From: Oribacterium sp. C9
GTDB taxonomy: Bacteria; Bacillota; Clostridia; Lachnospirales; Lachnospiraceae
Length of the DNA: 64,000 nucleotides
Assembly (NCBI RefSeq): GCF_002007235.1
Contig: NZ_MUHW01000021.1
Span: forward strand, 1 to 64,000
Direction of reading: 5' to 3'
Position numbers and translations under genes: made by a program. Numbering within the stretch: position 1 is the first letter of the stretch; each line of letters begins with the position of its first letter. Of the stretch, positions 1-7,681 are shown piece by piece. The notes under the pieces were generated by a model that was not told the origin of the DNA, searched no databases, and was given only the letters and a program-made list of their open reading frames with translations.

Positions 1-10
1 TTAAATTTAA

Positions 11-385
11 TCAATTAGCAATGGTGGGGTTACCCACTATAAATGACGAAAGGCCGAAAATTAAAACTCCGATAATTATTGACATCAGCAGGCCGAAACC
101 GAATATACGGTCCGCCTCACACTTATCGAATTTACCGATGGCTGCCGAATACAGTATCGGTATGCCTAAAGAAAATATACTTCCTGAAAAAATCGCCATT
201 AAAATCAAAGGTGAAACCAGTGTTACGGCCATAACAGAGTCTGAGCCGAGAAACAGACCTGAGATCAGAGTATCCGACATGAGCGACAAGGGTGTGAGCA
301 GTATGTTGAATGTGCCGCTAATTAGCATGGAATAGTATTTTTTCACCATCAAAGTTTTCTGTTGATTTACATTTTTTTCGGGCAT
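11..385 (-). pseudogene. MATE-family efflux transporter, N-terminal fragment
   Basis: The 124 residues match the start of a MATE (multi antimicrobial extrusion) transporter: a short basic head, then predicted membrane segments near residues 18-40, 50-75 and 95-118. Family members are about 450 residues long with 12 membrane segments, so this frame stops after about a quarter of the protein, at a TGA at position 11-13. Either the gene is truncated or frameshifted, or the rest continues in another frame beyond the left edge; the window cannot decide. The start ATG lies just downstream of the terminator hairpin at 419-466, so the gene has its own promoter or depends on read-through. Family assignment rests on overall pattern, not on a unique motif. 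Confidence 0.6.
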
Positions 386-418
386 AATATATACCTCTTC
401 TTAGTAGCTAACAATATT

Positions 419-466
419 AAAAGACCTTTTTAAGGGTTTTTCGTGATATACCCAAAAAAAGGTCTT
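419..466 (-). terminator. Hairpin terminator after the 255-aa gene
   Basis: An inverted repeat with arms AAGACCTTTTT and AAAAAGGTCTT and an inner GGGT/ACCC pair closes the minus-strand gene that stops at 475. An AT-rich tract follows. The arms are T- and A-rich, so it may work in both directions. Confidence 0.6.
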
Positions 467-474
467 ATATCGTA

Positions 475-1242
475 TCACCTGTTTTTTCCTATTCTCGGGT
501 GATTTTCATCCTCAGGAGAATATTCGCTCCAAATGCCCTCTGAGAAACTAAAACTGTATATAGAGAATCTTTCGAGAGCAGAACCGTAGTTTATAATATA
601 TGCCTCTTTGTCCTTCTTTAAATAATCCATATTGCCTATCAGTCCTGCTCCATTTATCAGATCAGCCGGATATGACAGTAATACGTAAATGATTCTGTTA
701 TTCTCAGAATCGACCAGTGCATATTCATATACATGGTCATACCCATCCGATGCAACATACGCCGGATAATTATACGTGTTTGTATCATATAGAATCTCGG
801 TTGTATGATAATCGCTATCTTCTACATCAGTATCAAACACAGTACAGCTTATATGCGAAAGACGGTCTATTTCCTTTTCGAAATTTTCATCTGTATAAGT
901 TGCTGTAAGGAAGATACTGCCATCGGTATCAAATAATCCGGTTTTTAGAGATGATTCGTAAGTTGCTGTAAGTGCATTGCCGATATCGTCAGGAAAAATG
1001 AAAAAGCCACTATCCAGATCGGAGCCATATTCATTGAGTAAATATTCTTTATCGTAGCTATTAATTCCTGCCTGCTTTTCATACGGCTTTACCATATCAA
1101 AGACGCCCAATCCTACTATAAATGTTGTTGCAATAATATATTTCAGGCTAAATACCAAAAGTACTAAACCTGACACCATCACAACAGTTGTAAAGCCTCT
1201 CTTCTTCATCAGTTTATTCATTATACTATTCGGATATAGCAT
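475..1242 (-). CDS. Hypothetical membrane-anchored extracytoplasmic protein
   Basis: I do not recognise the family of this 255-aa protein. It has a basic N-terminus (KLMKKRG, residues 10-16), one strong membrane segment at about residues 18-42, and a long acidic, aromatic-rich domain expected outside the membrane. That makes it a single-pass or uncleaved signal-anchor protein. An alternative start at the internal Met of MNKLMKKRG (residue 8) would give a more typical short head. No catalytic motif, lipobox or repeat is visible. It stands alone between two terminator hairpins, so it is probably monocistronic. The reading frame is long and shows normal coding bias, so I consider it a real gene without a known function. 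Confidence 0.7.
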   Translation of the reverse strand: MLYPNSIMNKLMKKRGFTTVVMVSGLVLLVFSLKYIIATTFIVGLGVFDMVKPYEKQAGINSYDKEYLLNEYGSDLDSGFFIFPDDIGNALTATYESSLKTGLFDTDGSIFLTATYTDENFEKEIDRLSHISCTVFDTDVEDSDYHTTEILYDTNTYNYPAYVASDGYDHVYEYALVDSENNRIIYVLLSYPADLINGAGLIGNMDYLKKDKEAYIINYGSALERFSIYSFSFSEGIWSEYSPEDENHPRIGKNR

Positions 1243-1376
1243 AATTCTTACTAATGCTATATCAAGACCTTTCTTATTAATGATTGATAAACTGATTATA
1301 AAACCTAAACTGATTCAGAGTATATAACCGTGACCTTACAAAATATAAAGATATATGAACTAATTTTGTCTCTCAG

Positions 1377-1654
1377 TTATGCAGCCTTTTTTAATGTTTC
1401 GTCCGCGTACTTTGTGAGAAGCTCATTAAACCAAGTAAAGAAACAGTTGATAAAATTATAGGAACCGCCATGATGAGTTTTTTTAAATTGTTTTAGACTT
1501 CATTGTTGACCCCTTTCCAAAAATCTTCATCATTAAAATGTCGGCATGCTATTGTCAGGGTATAATCATTTCCTTTAATAAAATCATTTATTTCACGACC
1601 TCCGGGGATAATAAGAAATATGTGATTGTATACCGGATGTAGACATTGGCATAA
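1377..1654 (-). pseudogene. Possible decayed ORF in a gene-poor stretch
   Basis: Between the terminator at 1658-1704 and the next gene, the minus strand is open in two frames that abut near 1495. The upstream frame ends in ...FWKGVNNEV and stops. The downstream frame reads LKQFKKTHHGGSYNFI and ends at 1377 in TLKKAA. Together they could be one frameshifted gene remnant. The family is not recognisable. The remainder of 1243-1754 holds only AT-rich sequence and the terminator. Confidence 0.25.
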
Positions 1655-1704
1655 AAAATCAACGAGACCTTTGAAGTATGTAATACCCAAAAGGTCTCGT
1701 TGAT
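1651..1704 (-). terminator. Strong rho-independent terminator of the DUF3798-type ABC operon
   Basis: The 15-bp arms at 1658-1672 and 1690-1704 (ATCAACGAGACCTTT and its exact complement) are perfect. They are followed on the minus strand by six T. The site lies 50 bp past the last gene of the importer operon. Its presence makes a 65-codon frame that overlaps it (1493-1690) unlikely to start where the first ATG suggests. Confidence 0.9.
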
Positions 1705-1754
1705 CATGAGATCCAAATAACCGGATTTATGTGTGATGTCTTAATGTTTCGAAA

Positions 1755-2234
1755 TCATCCTTCGAAGTTCATCTGACCGTCTGTGTCGTCCGTAACAACT
1801 TCCTCTTCCTTCATCTCTTCTGCGGAAGGTACATAAACGAACTCTGAAAGGTATGCATTTTCGTCGAGTCCGGCTAAGAGAGCCGGGAGATTGATGATGA
1901 TTCCGTCCATGTTATACGGAAGCTTCAAACCAACCTGAAGTCTTGCGGCATCTCCGCCCTTTTCCTTTGTGACAAGAAGCTGCATCTTGAAATTCTGGCC
2001 CATGGTATCTGCCATACCACGTTCGCCGGATTTAAGTTTTGCAACAGTCTTGTCTGCTACAATTACCTCGATCTTATAAGGAACACTTACCTCTGTTCCA
2101 ACATTTTCAGGCATCTTATTATCAAAATATACTGTATGGCCACGTCCGATAATGAACATAGCAGCGGCGATCAGGAGAATGACAACGAAAGCTGCGATTC
2201 GATATATCAATCTTCTTTTCTTTGATTTATCCAT
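1755..2234 (-). CDS. Membrane-anchored accessory protein of the ABC importer operon
   Basis: This is a 159-aa protein of unknown family. I place the start at 2234 (MDKSKKRRLIYR) because AGGAGG lies 6 bases upstream and because the start overlaps the permease stop by 8 bases (ATGGATAA), a sign of translational coupling. The N-terminus is strongly basic, followed by one membrane helix at about residues 11-31, then an extracytoplasmic domain of about 100 residues, then an acidic tail (EEMKEEEVVTDDTDG). The last position in the importer operon and the single-anchor architecture suggest a partner of the transporter or its binding protein. That role is inferred from context only. Confidence 0.75.
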   Translation of the reverse strand: MDKSKKRRLIYRIAAFVVILLIAAAMFIIGRGHTVYFDNKMPENVGTEVSVPYKIEVIVADKTVAKLKSGERGMADTMGQNFKMQLLVTKEKGGDAARLQVGLKLPYNMDGIIINLPALLAGLDENAYLSEFVYVPSAEEMKEEEVVTDDTDGQMNFEG

Positions 2235-3336
2235 TTGCTTCCTCCTGCTCCTGATCAAGTGCAAGTTGCATTCCGGCCTTGCTCTTGTTCTTTCTCTTGT
2301 TAGTTTCGTACATGATGAGCGCTACTGTGATGACAGCGTAGGATACAAATACTCGGAAATATTCACCGATCATAGAGTCGCCTGTGATGACAGTTCCTGC
2401 CTTAGGTGCAACGATAAACATTGTATGGAAAAGAATGATTCCGAGGAATACATTTCCGATAGAGGCTTTATCTACAGAGGCACCACCAACGAGAAGTGCT
2501 GCGATACAGAACATACCGATCTGTGAATGTGAACTGTAGGTAGCGATATTACCCATATTCTGAAGGTAAATGATCATACCGATTCCTGCGAATACTGTGG
2601 ATAGAATCATTGAAATGATTCTTGTACGCTCAACATCGATACCTGCATCTCTGGATACATCCATATCCTGACCAACGGCTCTCATATCCTGACCGAGCTT
2701 TGTCTTTCTGAACCAGATGATAACGAGACAAAGCAGGAAAATAACTATAAATGTGGCAACCGGAATCTTTACGCCCATGATGTTAAGTGGGATAAGATTG
2801 TCAAGGTGCTGACGCATGGACAAAAGTGAAACCGTGTTTCTGATACCATATCCTCTCGGAAGCTTGATGGTGCTGTGAACAATTGGAATCACAGGACCCA
2901 TCAGATAAAGCACAACAAGCTGATATATACCGTTGATAAAGAAGCTGATGATGTAGCTGGTGATCATCTCTCTACCTTTAGCCATATTGAGGACCTTTCC
3001 GCAGAAAAGACCAAGAAGGGTTGAGATAGGGATGGATACGATCATGGCAAGTATCATTCCCGGGATACCTACGATCTGCCAGTCACTGACGAGGATAAGA
3101 CCGATCTCTCCGGCCATAGCTCCCAGTGTCATACTGAAGTTGAGTCCCATTCCTGCCATGATAGGTATCAGAAGGCTCAGGATGAGAAATGCATTTCTGC
3201 CTATTCTGGTAACGATCTCATTGATAAGATAATTTGGTGAAAGACCTGAAATCGGTGCACATATGAGGCATATGATAACAAACATGAGAGGAACCGAAAA
3301 TCTTCTCAGGTAATCACCTATTGATTTGTTTTTCAT
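2227..3336 (-). CDS. ABC importer permease 2 (RbsC/BPD_transp_2 type)
   Basis: This 369-aa polytopic membrane protein has about 9-10 hydrophobic segments. The conserved loop near residues 200-260 (GQDMRAVGQDMDVSRDAGID) is typical of the sugar/nucleoside branch of importer permeases, which couples to the ATPase. Its start overlaps the stop of the preceding permease as ATGA at 3333-3336. With the neighbouring permease it should form the heterodimeric channel of the importer. The C-terminus is basic then glutamine/glutamate-rich (QEQEEANG). The substrate is not evident from sequence. Confidence 0.9.
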   Translation of the reverse strand: MKNKSIGDYLRRFSVPLMFVIICLICAPISGLSPNYLINEIVTRIGRNAFLILSLLIPIMAGMGLNFSMTLGAMAGEIGLILVSDWQIVGIPGMILAMIVSIPISTLLGLFCGKVLNMAKGREMITSYIISFFINGIYQLVVLYLMGPVIPIVHSTIKLPRGYGIRNTVSLLSMRQHLDNLIPLNIMGVKIPVATFIVIFLLCLVIIWFRKTKLGQDMRAVGQDMDVSRDAGIDVERTRIISMILSTVFAGIGMIIYLQNMGNIATYSSHSQIGMFCIAALLVGGASVDKASIGNVFLGIILFHTMFIVAPKAGTVITGDSMIGEYFRVFVSYAVITVALIMYETNKRKNKSKAGMQLALDQEQEEANG

Positions 3337-4397
3337 CTTGTTCCCTCCGTCTTTCTTGTGAGTGCATAAAGAATCATACCGTTTGAAACGATGATTCGGA
3401 TAACCTCACTCATATCGAGATGAATCATGTTGTTCATGACTGTCGGAGTCATGGTAACGATTCCCTGGAACAGAATTGTTCCAATAACAACATTCATGAT
3501 TGAAGCCTTGTTAACAGTTGCGCCTCCGATAAGGATAGCTGAAACTGCAGGAAGCGCCATGTAGAACGGTGCCATGTAAAGCTGAACAAAACCGAAGCCC
3601 TGCTCATAAACGAGAATTCCGATAGCTGCGAGCCATGTAGACATTACTACAGAAATCATACGGATCTTGTCTACATTGATGCCGGCAGATCTCGCAAAAT
3701 CAGGGTTTGAACCTACTGCTGTCATGGCTGTTCCTGTCTTTGTGTGAAGGAAAGCCCACATTCCAAAGGCGAGCAGTGCAAAGAATAAAAGTGCACCGGT
3801 CGGTATGGTCAGGTTGCCAATGTTTATCTGCAGAAAGCTTGCAAGTGCCTGTGTGTAGTAGCCCTCGAGGGAAATGGTTGTTCTCAGACCCTTTCCAGCC
3901 ATACCCCAAACCATGTTAGGGCTGTGGTAAGGAAGGAGGAGCCACATCATACACATCATGGAAACTGATGAGAAACCTACATAGGTTGCGATCATCATCT
4001 CTCCACCCTTGATCTTATTCAGAAGCCATCCGTAAACAGAACCGAGAACAAGTGCAAAAGGCGTTGCGAGGAGTGCCGCCATAATAAATGAGACAGGTCC
4101 TTCGAAACCGAACTCAATGGATAAGGTAGCTCCCAAAAGACCTGAAATGATACCTAAAGGAAGACCGAAATTAAGTCCGCATCCGGAATGAATCATGGGT
4201 ACCATCGCGAGTACCAGGATTCCGTTCCAGCTGAATCTGTTGATGATATTGGAAATCTGTGTTGGAAGATCCGCACCTACTATAGGTGAGAGCACAAGCA
4301 GTAATAAAAGGAAACCTGTGATGATAAGTCTTGGTAATCCGAATTCCTGAGCCTTGCTTTTGATCAGATCTTTTAATGTTAGTTTTTGTTCGTTCAT
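3333..4397 (-). CDS. ABC importer permease 1 (RbsC/BPD_transp_2 type)
   Basis: This permease belongs to the same family as its downstream neighbour. I choose the start at 4397 (MNEQKLTLKDL), giving 354 aa, because AGGAG lies 9 bases upstream. A start at 4430 would overlap the ATPase gene and has no ribosome site. About 9-10 membrane segments are visible, with the coupling loop (MTAVGSNPDFARSAGINVDK) around residues 235-255. Ordered after the ATPase gene and overlapping permease 2 by 4 bases, it is clearly part of one operon. Two different permeases plus one double ATPase is the usual CUT2-like layout. Confidence 0.9.
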   Translation of the reverse strand: MNEQKLTLKDLIKSKAQEFGLPRLIITGFLLLLLVLSPIVGADLPTQISNIINRFSWNGILVLAMVPMIHSGCGLNFGLPLGIISGLLGATLSIEFGFEGPVSFIMAALLATPFALVLGSVYGWLLNKIKGGEMMIATYVGFSSVSMMCMMWLLLPYHSPNMVWGMAGKGLRTTISLEGYYTQALASFLQINIGNLTIPTGALLFFALLAFGMWAFLHTKTGTAMTAVGSNPDFARSAGINVDKIRMISVVMSTWLAAIGILVYEQGFGFVQLYMAPFYMALPAVSAILIGGATVNKASIMNVVIGTILFQGIVTMTPTVMNNMIHLDMSEVIRIIVSNGMILYALTRKTEGTR

Positions 4398-4423
4398 TTC
4401 TAAATGCTCCTTTTGACCGGACA

Positions 4424-6010
4424 TCAGCAATTCATAAGCATAAGCTCACCGAATTTCTCCAGCTTCTCTCCTGCAGGTAAGATACCTGAAACCTTTCCGC
4501 CGGAAACGATTGCTATACGATCACATGTCTGTCTGAGTTCTTCAAGCTCGGAGGATACCATGACGATGGTAACACCCTGCTCTTTATTTAACTTCTTAAG
4601 CGCATCAAGCACCAGAGCCTTCGCACCTACGTCGATACCTCTGGTAGGTTCACTTACAAATAAAAGTTTAGGATTGAGTGCAAATGCCTTTGCAAGACAG
4701 ATCTTCTGCTGGTTTCCGCCGGAGAGCTCTCTTGCTTTCTGTTTGGTACTTGTACACTTGACCTTCAGTTCGTCGATGTATTTTGCAGTCACCTTCTTGA
4801 TAGCTTCATCATCTCTCCACTTGATAAGTCCGCCAAAATACTTTTTCAGATACTTATCCTGAACCTGCATAGCAGGGAAGGAAACATTCCATTCCAGAGA
4901 TTCATCAAGAAGTAAGCCTACATTACGTCTGTCTTCGGCAACGAATGCGAAGGAGGCATCGAGACATTTTCTCGGATCGTTAAGCGGAATATCCTGTCCG
5001 TCAAAGTTTATCTCTCCACCGGCATTGCAAAGCCCCATGATTCCTTTAGGAATTCCGAGTTTACCCTGTCCGGCAAGACCGCCTATTCCGAGGATCTCAC
5101 CTTCTCTTACATCGAGGTTGACATTTCTGACTGTCTCTCCGGGCATATCTACCCAAAGCTTCTTTATAGAAAGGATGGTTCTCTTGTCTTTACCGATATC
5201 TTCTGTGACATAGCTTGAACCTGTATCTGCAACGTCTCTTCCTACCATCCAGCTGGTGATCTCCGGAATAGAGGTTTCAGAGGCAGGAGTTTCATTGACT
5301 ACATAGCCGTCACGCATGGTGACAACTCTGTCACATACTGAAAGGATCTCGCCAAGTCTGTGAGTAATGAATATAACGGCGATTCCTCTCTTTGACATAC
5401 CGCGTATCGAATCCAGAAGAGCTTCAGCTTCTTTTTCTGTAAGAACCGCAGTAGGCTCATCAAGGATAAGAATCTTAAGCTGCTTCTTTGAAAGTTCTCT
5501 TGCTATCTCGGTGAACTGTTTATGACCTACAGGCATGTCGTTGATGACCATGTCTTTATCTATATTTACGCCCATCTGCTGTATAGCTTCCTGAGCGATT
5601 CTATTCATTTCATTACGATCGAGAGTGTCGAGTCTGTCTGAAAACAGATCAGAAAGGATGCTTTTTTTCTTTGATTCTCTGTTAAGAAGGATGTTTTCTG
5701 TCGCTTTAAAACCCGGTATTAATGAAAATTCCTGATGTACCATGCCGATTCCGGCTGCAATGGCATCAAATGGAGATTGAAAAGATACTTTTTCGTTATT
5801 GATGAGGATATCTCCGCCGTATCCTCCTGTTTCCCTGATGACATCCGCGCCAAAAAGGATCTTCATCAAGGTTGATTTACCGGCACCGTTTTCTCCGCAA
5901 AGTCCGATGACCTCGCCCTCTCTCAGGGTGATGTTGATGTCACTGAGAACCTGATTGCCGTTGAAATCTTTTTTAATATTTCGCATTTCAAGCAGAGGCG
6001 CTTTTTCCAT
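4424..6010 (-). CDS. ABC importer ATPase with two nucleotide-binding domains
   Basis: This is a 528-aa duplicated ATPase of the RbsA/MglA kind. The N-terminal domain has Walker A GENGAGKST (about residues 40-48) and Walker B LILDEPTAVL; its signature region (VGHKQFTEIARE) departs from LSGGQ, as is common in this class. The C-terminal domain has a degenerate Walker A (GGLAGQGKLGI), a good signature LSGGNQQK and Walker B FVSEPTRGIDVGAK. Only one of the two composite sites therefore looks fully canonical. It would energise the two permeases that follow, and sits 171 bp after the binding-protein gene, separated by stem-loops. Confidence 0.92.
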   Translation of the reverse strand: MEKAPLLEMRNIKKDFNGNQVLSDINITLREGEVIGLCGENGAGKSTLMKILFGADVIRETGGYGGDILINNEKVSFQSPFDAIAAGIGMVHQEFSLIPGFKATENILLNRESKKKSILSDLFSDRLDTLDRNEMNRIAQEAIQQMGVNIDKDMVINDMPVGHKQFTEIARELSKKQLKILILDEPTAVLTEKEAEALLDSIRGMSKRGIAVIFITHRLGEILSVCDRVVTMRDGYVVNETPASETSIPEITSWMVGRDVADTGSSYVTEDIGKDKRTILSIKKLWVDMPGETVRNVNLDVREGEILGIGGLAGQGKLGIPKGIMGLCNAGGEINFDGQDIPLNDPRKCLDASFAFVAEDRRNVGLLLDESLEWNVSFPAMQVQDKYLKKYFGGLIKWRDDEAIKKVTAKYIDELKVKCTSTKQKARELSGGNQQKICLAKAFALNPKLLFVSEPTRGIDVGAKALVLDALKKLNKEQGVTIVMVSSELEELRQTCDRIAIVSGGKVSGILPAGEKLEKFGELMLMNC

Positions 6011-6037
6011 TGTAAAACCTTTCTCCCTTTTGGGAAG

Positions 6038-6072
6038 GTCAGTCCATTTAAATTCGCTATGCGAGGACTGAC
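6038..6072. repeat. REP-like palindrome, copy 1
   Basis: GTCAGTCC and GGACTGAC form 8-bp arms around a conserved core containing AATTCGCT and GCGA. Closely similar elements lie at 48055-48105 and 55765-55815, all in intergenic DNA. Confidence 0.55.
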
Positions 6073-6113
6073 TCTGTATGACATGTCATATATACATGTC
6101 ACTAGATTTAAAA

Positions 6114-6138
6114 TGTGGGGAGATGATTTCTCCCCACA
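6114..6138 (-). terminator. Intercistronic stem-loop (attenuator) after the binding protein
   Basis: Perfect 10-bp arms TGTGGGGAGA/TCTCCCCACA with a 5-nt loop lie between the binding-protein gene and the ATPase gene. A weak T tract (TTTTAAAT) follows on the minus strand. Such stems commonly protect the binding-protein mRNA and reduce read-through into transporter genes. A second small palindrome (GACATGT/ACATGTC) follows at 6080-6100. Confidence 0.7.
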
Positions 6139-6181
6139 CAGGTAAATCTTTTTTAGTAAGTGTATGTTGCCCTACACTGAA

Positions 6182-7465
6182 TTACTTGGTAGTGAAGTAC
6201 TTCTCAGGAACCTCAACAGAAGTTGATCCCATGAACTTTCCAGGATTACCCATGATATATGTATCCTGGTATACAAGGAATGTATTGTCAGACTTTACGC
6301 CTGTATCAACATTTGTGTACTGTGATCCGTTCCATGAAGCCTTTGGTGAAAACTCTTCGTAAGCCTTTGAGATATCATCGATATCTGTAAGCTCGCTCTT
6401 TCCATCGATAACATTCATAGCGTGCTGTGCAAGACCTGCTGAAACTGTGTAGCCATATGAGTAAGCCCATGTTCCGAATCTGCCTTCACCACCCTTTTCA
6501 ACGATTGCGCTCTCAACCTTTGAAAGGATCTTCTCGAAATCACCTGCTTCCTCTGTGAGGTCAAGTCCAAGTGCTCCAGGATATCCCATAAGAGGTGAAG
6601 GAAGGTCTGCTTCGATGAAGTATCCGCCATTCTCAAGAAGACCTCTTAAAAGTGGCTCTGTGTGTGCATCGTTTGTACAGAAGTAAGCTGAATCCTTACC
6701 GTACTTCTCGATCCACTCAGGAACATGCTCTGCGATATATGCCTGTGCGCCAGGAACACCAACGTCTGTAGTTGGATCCGGTGCAGATTCCATAACAAAT
6801 TCCATGCCGAACTCTTCGCAGGCTGCCTTCATGATAGCAACACGACGGCTCATGGTCTCATATGAAAGGTGACGTGGGAATGAAATATGTACGAATGTCT
6901 TACATCCGAGTTCATGAGCTGTGCGAATGATCAGATATCCACGAGCTACGAAATCGTTGTTACATACGAGGTCTGCAGCGCTTCCGATCTCAGGAAGATC
7001 CTCATGTGACTCACCTGCGATACAGATGATGTCAGGTCTTCTCTCCTTGATCTGACGGAAAGCCTCTGTTGTTCCCGGGATCGCCTGATTTACGATGATT
7101 GCCTTCATCTCAGGATCATCTGAAAGGTTAACGATGGTCTGAACTGTTGTCTCAAGCTCCTCAGTGAAGTTATCAGGGTATGTAGCAAGGATTACTCTGT
7201 CTTCACCTACCTTTGCCTGAAATGCTTCTGCACCACGTCTGTCATCCTCTGACTGGGAAACAGAACCTGTAACGATACCGATGTGATAATCACCAGCTGC
7301 ATCGCTCTGAGCTGCCTCAGTCTCTTCTGTCTTCTGTTCTGCAGCTGCGGCTGTTGTGGCTTTCTCTTCAACTGTCTGAATAGTTGCACCACTTGAGCTG
7401 CCGCATCCGGCCAGAACACCGGAAAGCAGTACAGTTGCAGTTAAAATGCTAATAAATTTTCTCAT
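6182..7465 (-). CDS. DUF3798-like solute-binding lipoprotein
   Basis: I choose the start at 7465 (MRKFISILTATVLL) because AAAGGAGG lies just upstream; a longer frame to 7654 begins in AT-rich non-coding DNA. The product is 427 aa with a lipoprotein signal peptide: basic start, hydrophobic core and lipobox LAGC at about residues 19-22. A low-complexity Ala/Glu/Thr linker follows (about 25-55), then a periplasmic-binding fold. The text GIVTGSVSQSEDDRRGAEAF is what I associate with the DUF3798 family of Firmicute binding proteins, whose ligand is unknown to me. It is the first gene of the importer operon and has an AT-rich promoter region upstream. Confidence 0.85.
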   Translation of the reverse strand: MRKFISILTATVLLSGVLAGCGSSSGATIQTVEEKATTAAAAEQKTEETEAAQSDAAGDYHIGIVTGSVSQSEDDRRGAEAFQAKVGEDRVILATYPDNFTEELETTVQTIVNLSDDPEMKAIIVNQAIPGTTEAFRQIKERRPDIICIAGESHEDLPEIGSAADLVCNNDFVARGYLIIRTAHELGCKTFVHISFPRHLSYETMSRRVAIMKAACEEFGMEFVMESAPDPTTDVGVPGAQAYIAEHVPEWIEKYGKDSAYFCTNDAHTEPLLRGLLENGGYFIEADLPSPLMGYPGALGLDLTEEAGDFEKILSKVESAIVEKGGEGRFGTWAYSYGYTVSAGLAQHAMNVIDGKSELTDIDDISKAYEEFSPKASWNGSQYTNVDTGVKSDNTFLVYQDTYIMGNPGKFMGSTSVEVPEKYFTTK

Positions 7466-7642
7466 ACTTTCCTCCTTTAACAGTTTAAAGTTATAATGCA
7501 TTTTTAAAATATAGCAGATAATTATATGAAAATAAATAGATTCTTTATAATTTGATAATATTTTTTTATATAAGCCATAATATGTTATTCTTTTAAGCTT
7601 TAAGTAGTCATGTGTTAGATATTTATATTTAAAAAGAAACAT

Positions 7643-7678
7643 AAAAAAAGACATGAAATCTGATAGATCTCATGTCTT
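7643..7678 (-). terminator. Rho-independent terminator of the GGDEF-EAL gene
   Basis: The stem AAGACATGA/TCATGTCTT is followed by seven T on the minus strand, directly after the stop at 7682. It separates the cyclic-di-GMP gene from the importer operon downstream. Confidence 0.85.
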
Positions 7679-7681
7679 AGA

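Noticed and set aside
1493-1690. 65-codon minus-strand frame as an intact gene
   Set aside because: Its first codons overlap the strong terminator at 1651-1704 and there is no ribosome site; at best it is part of a decayed gene.
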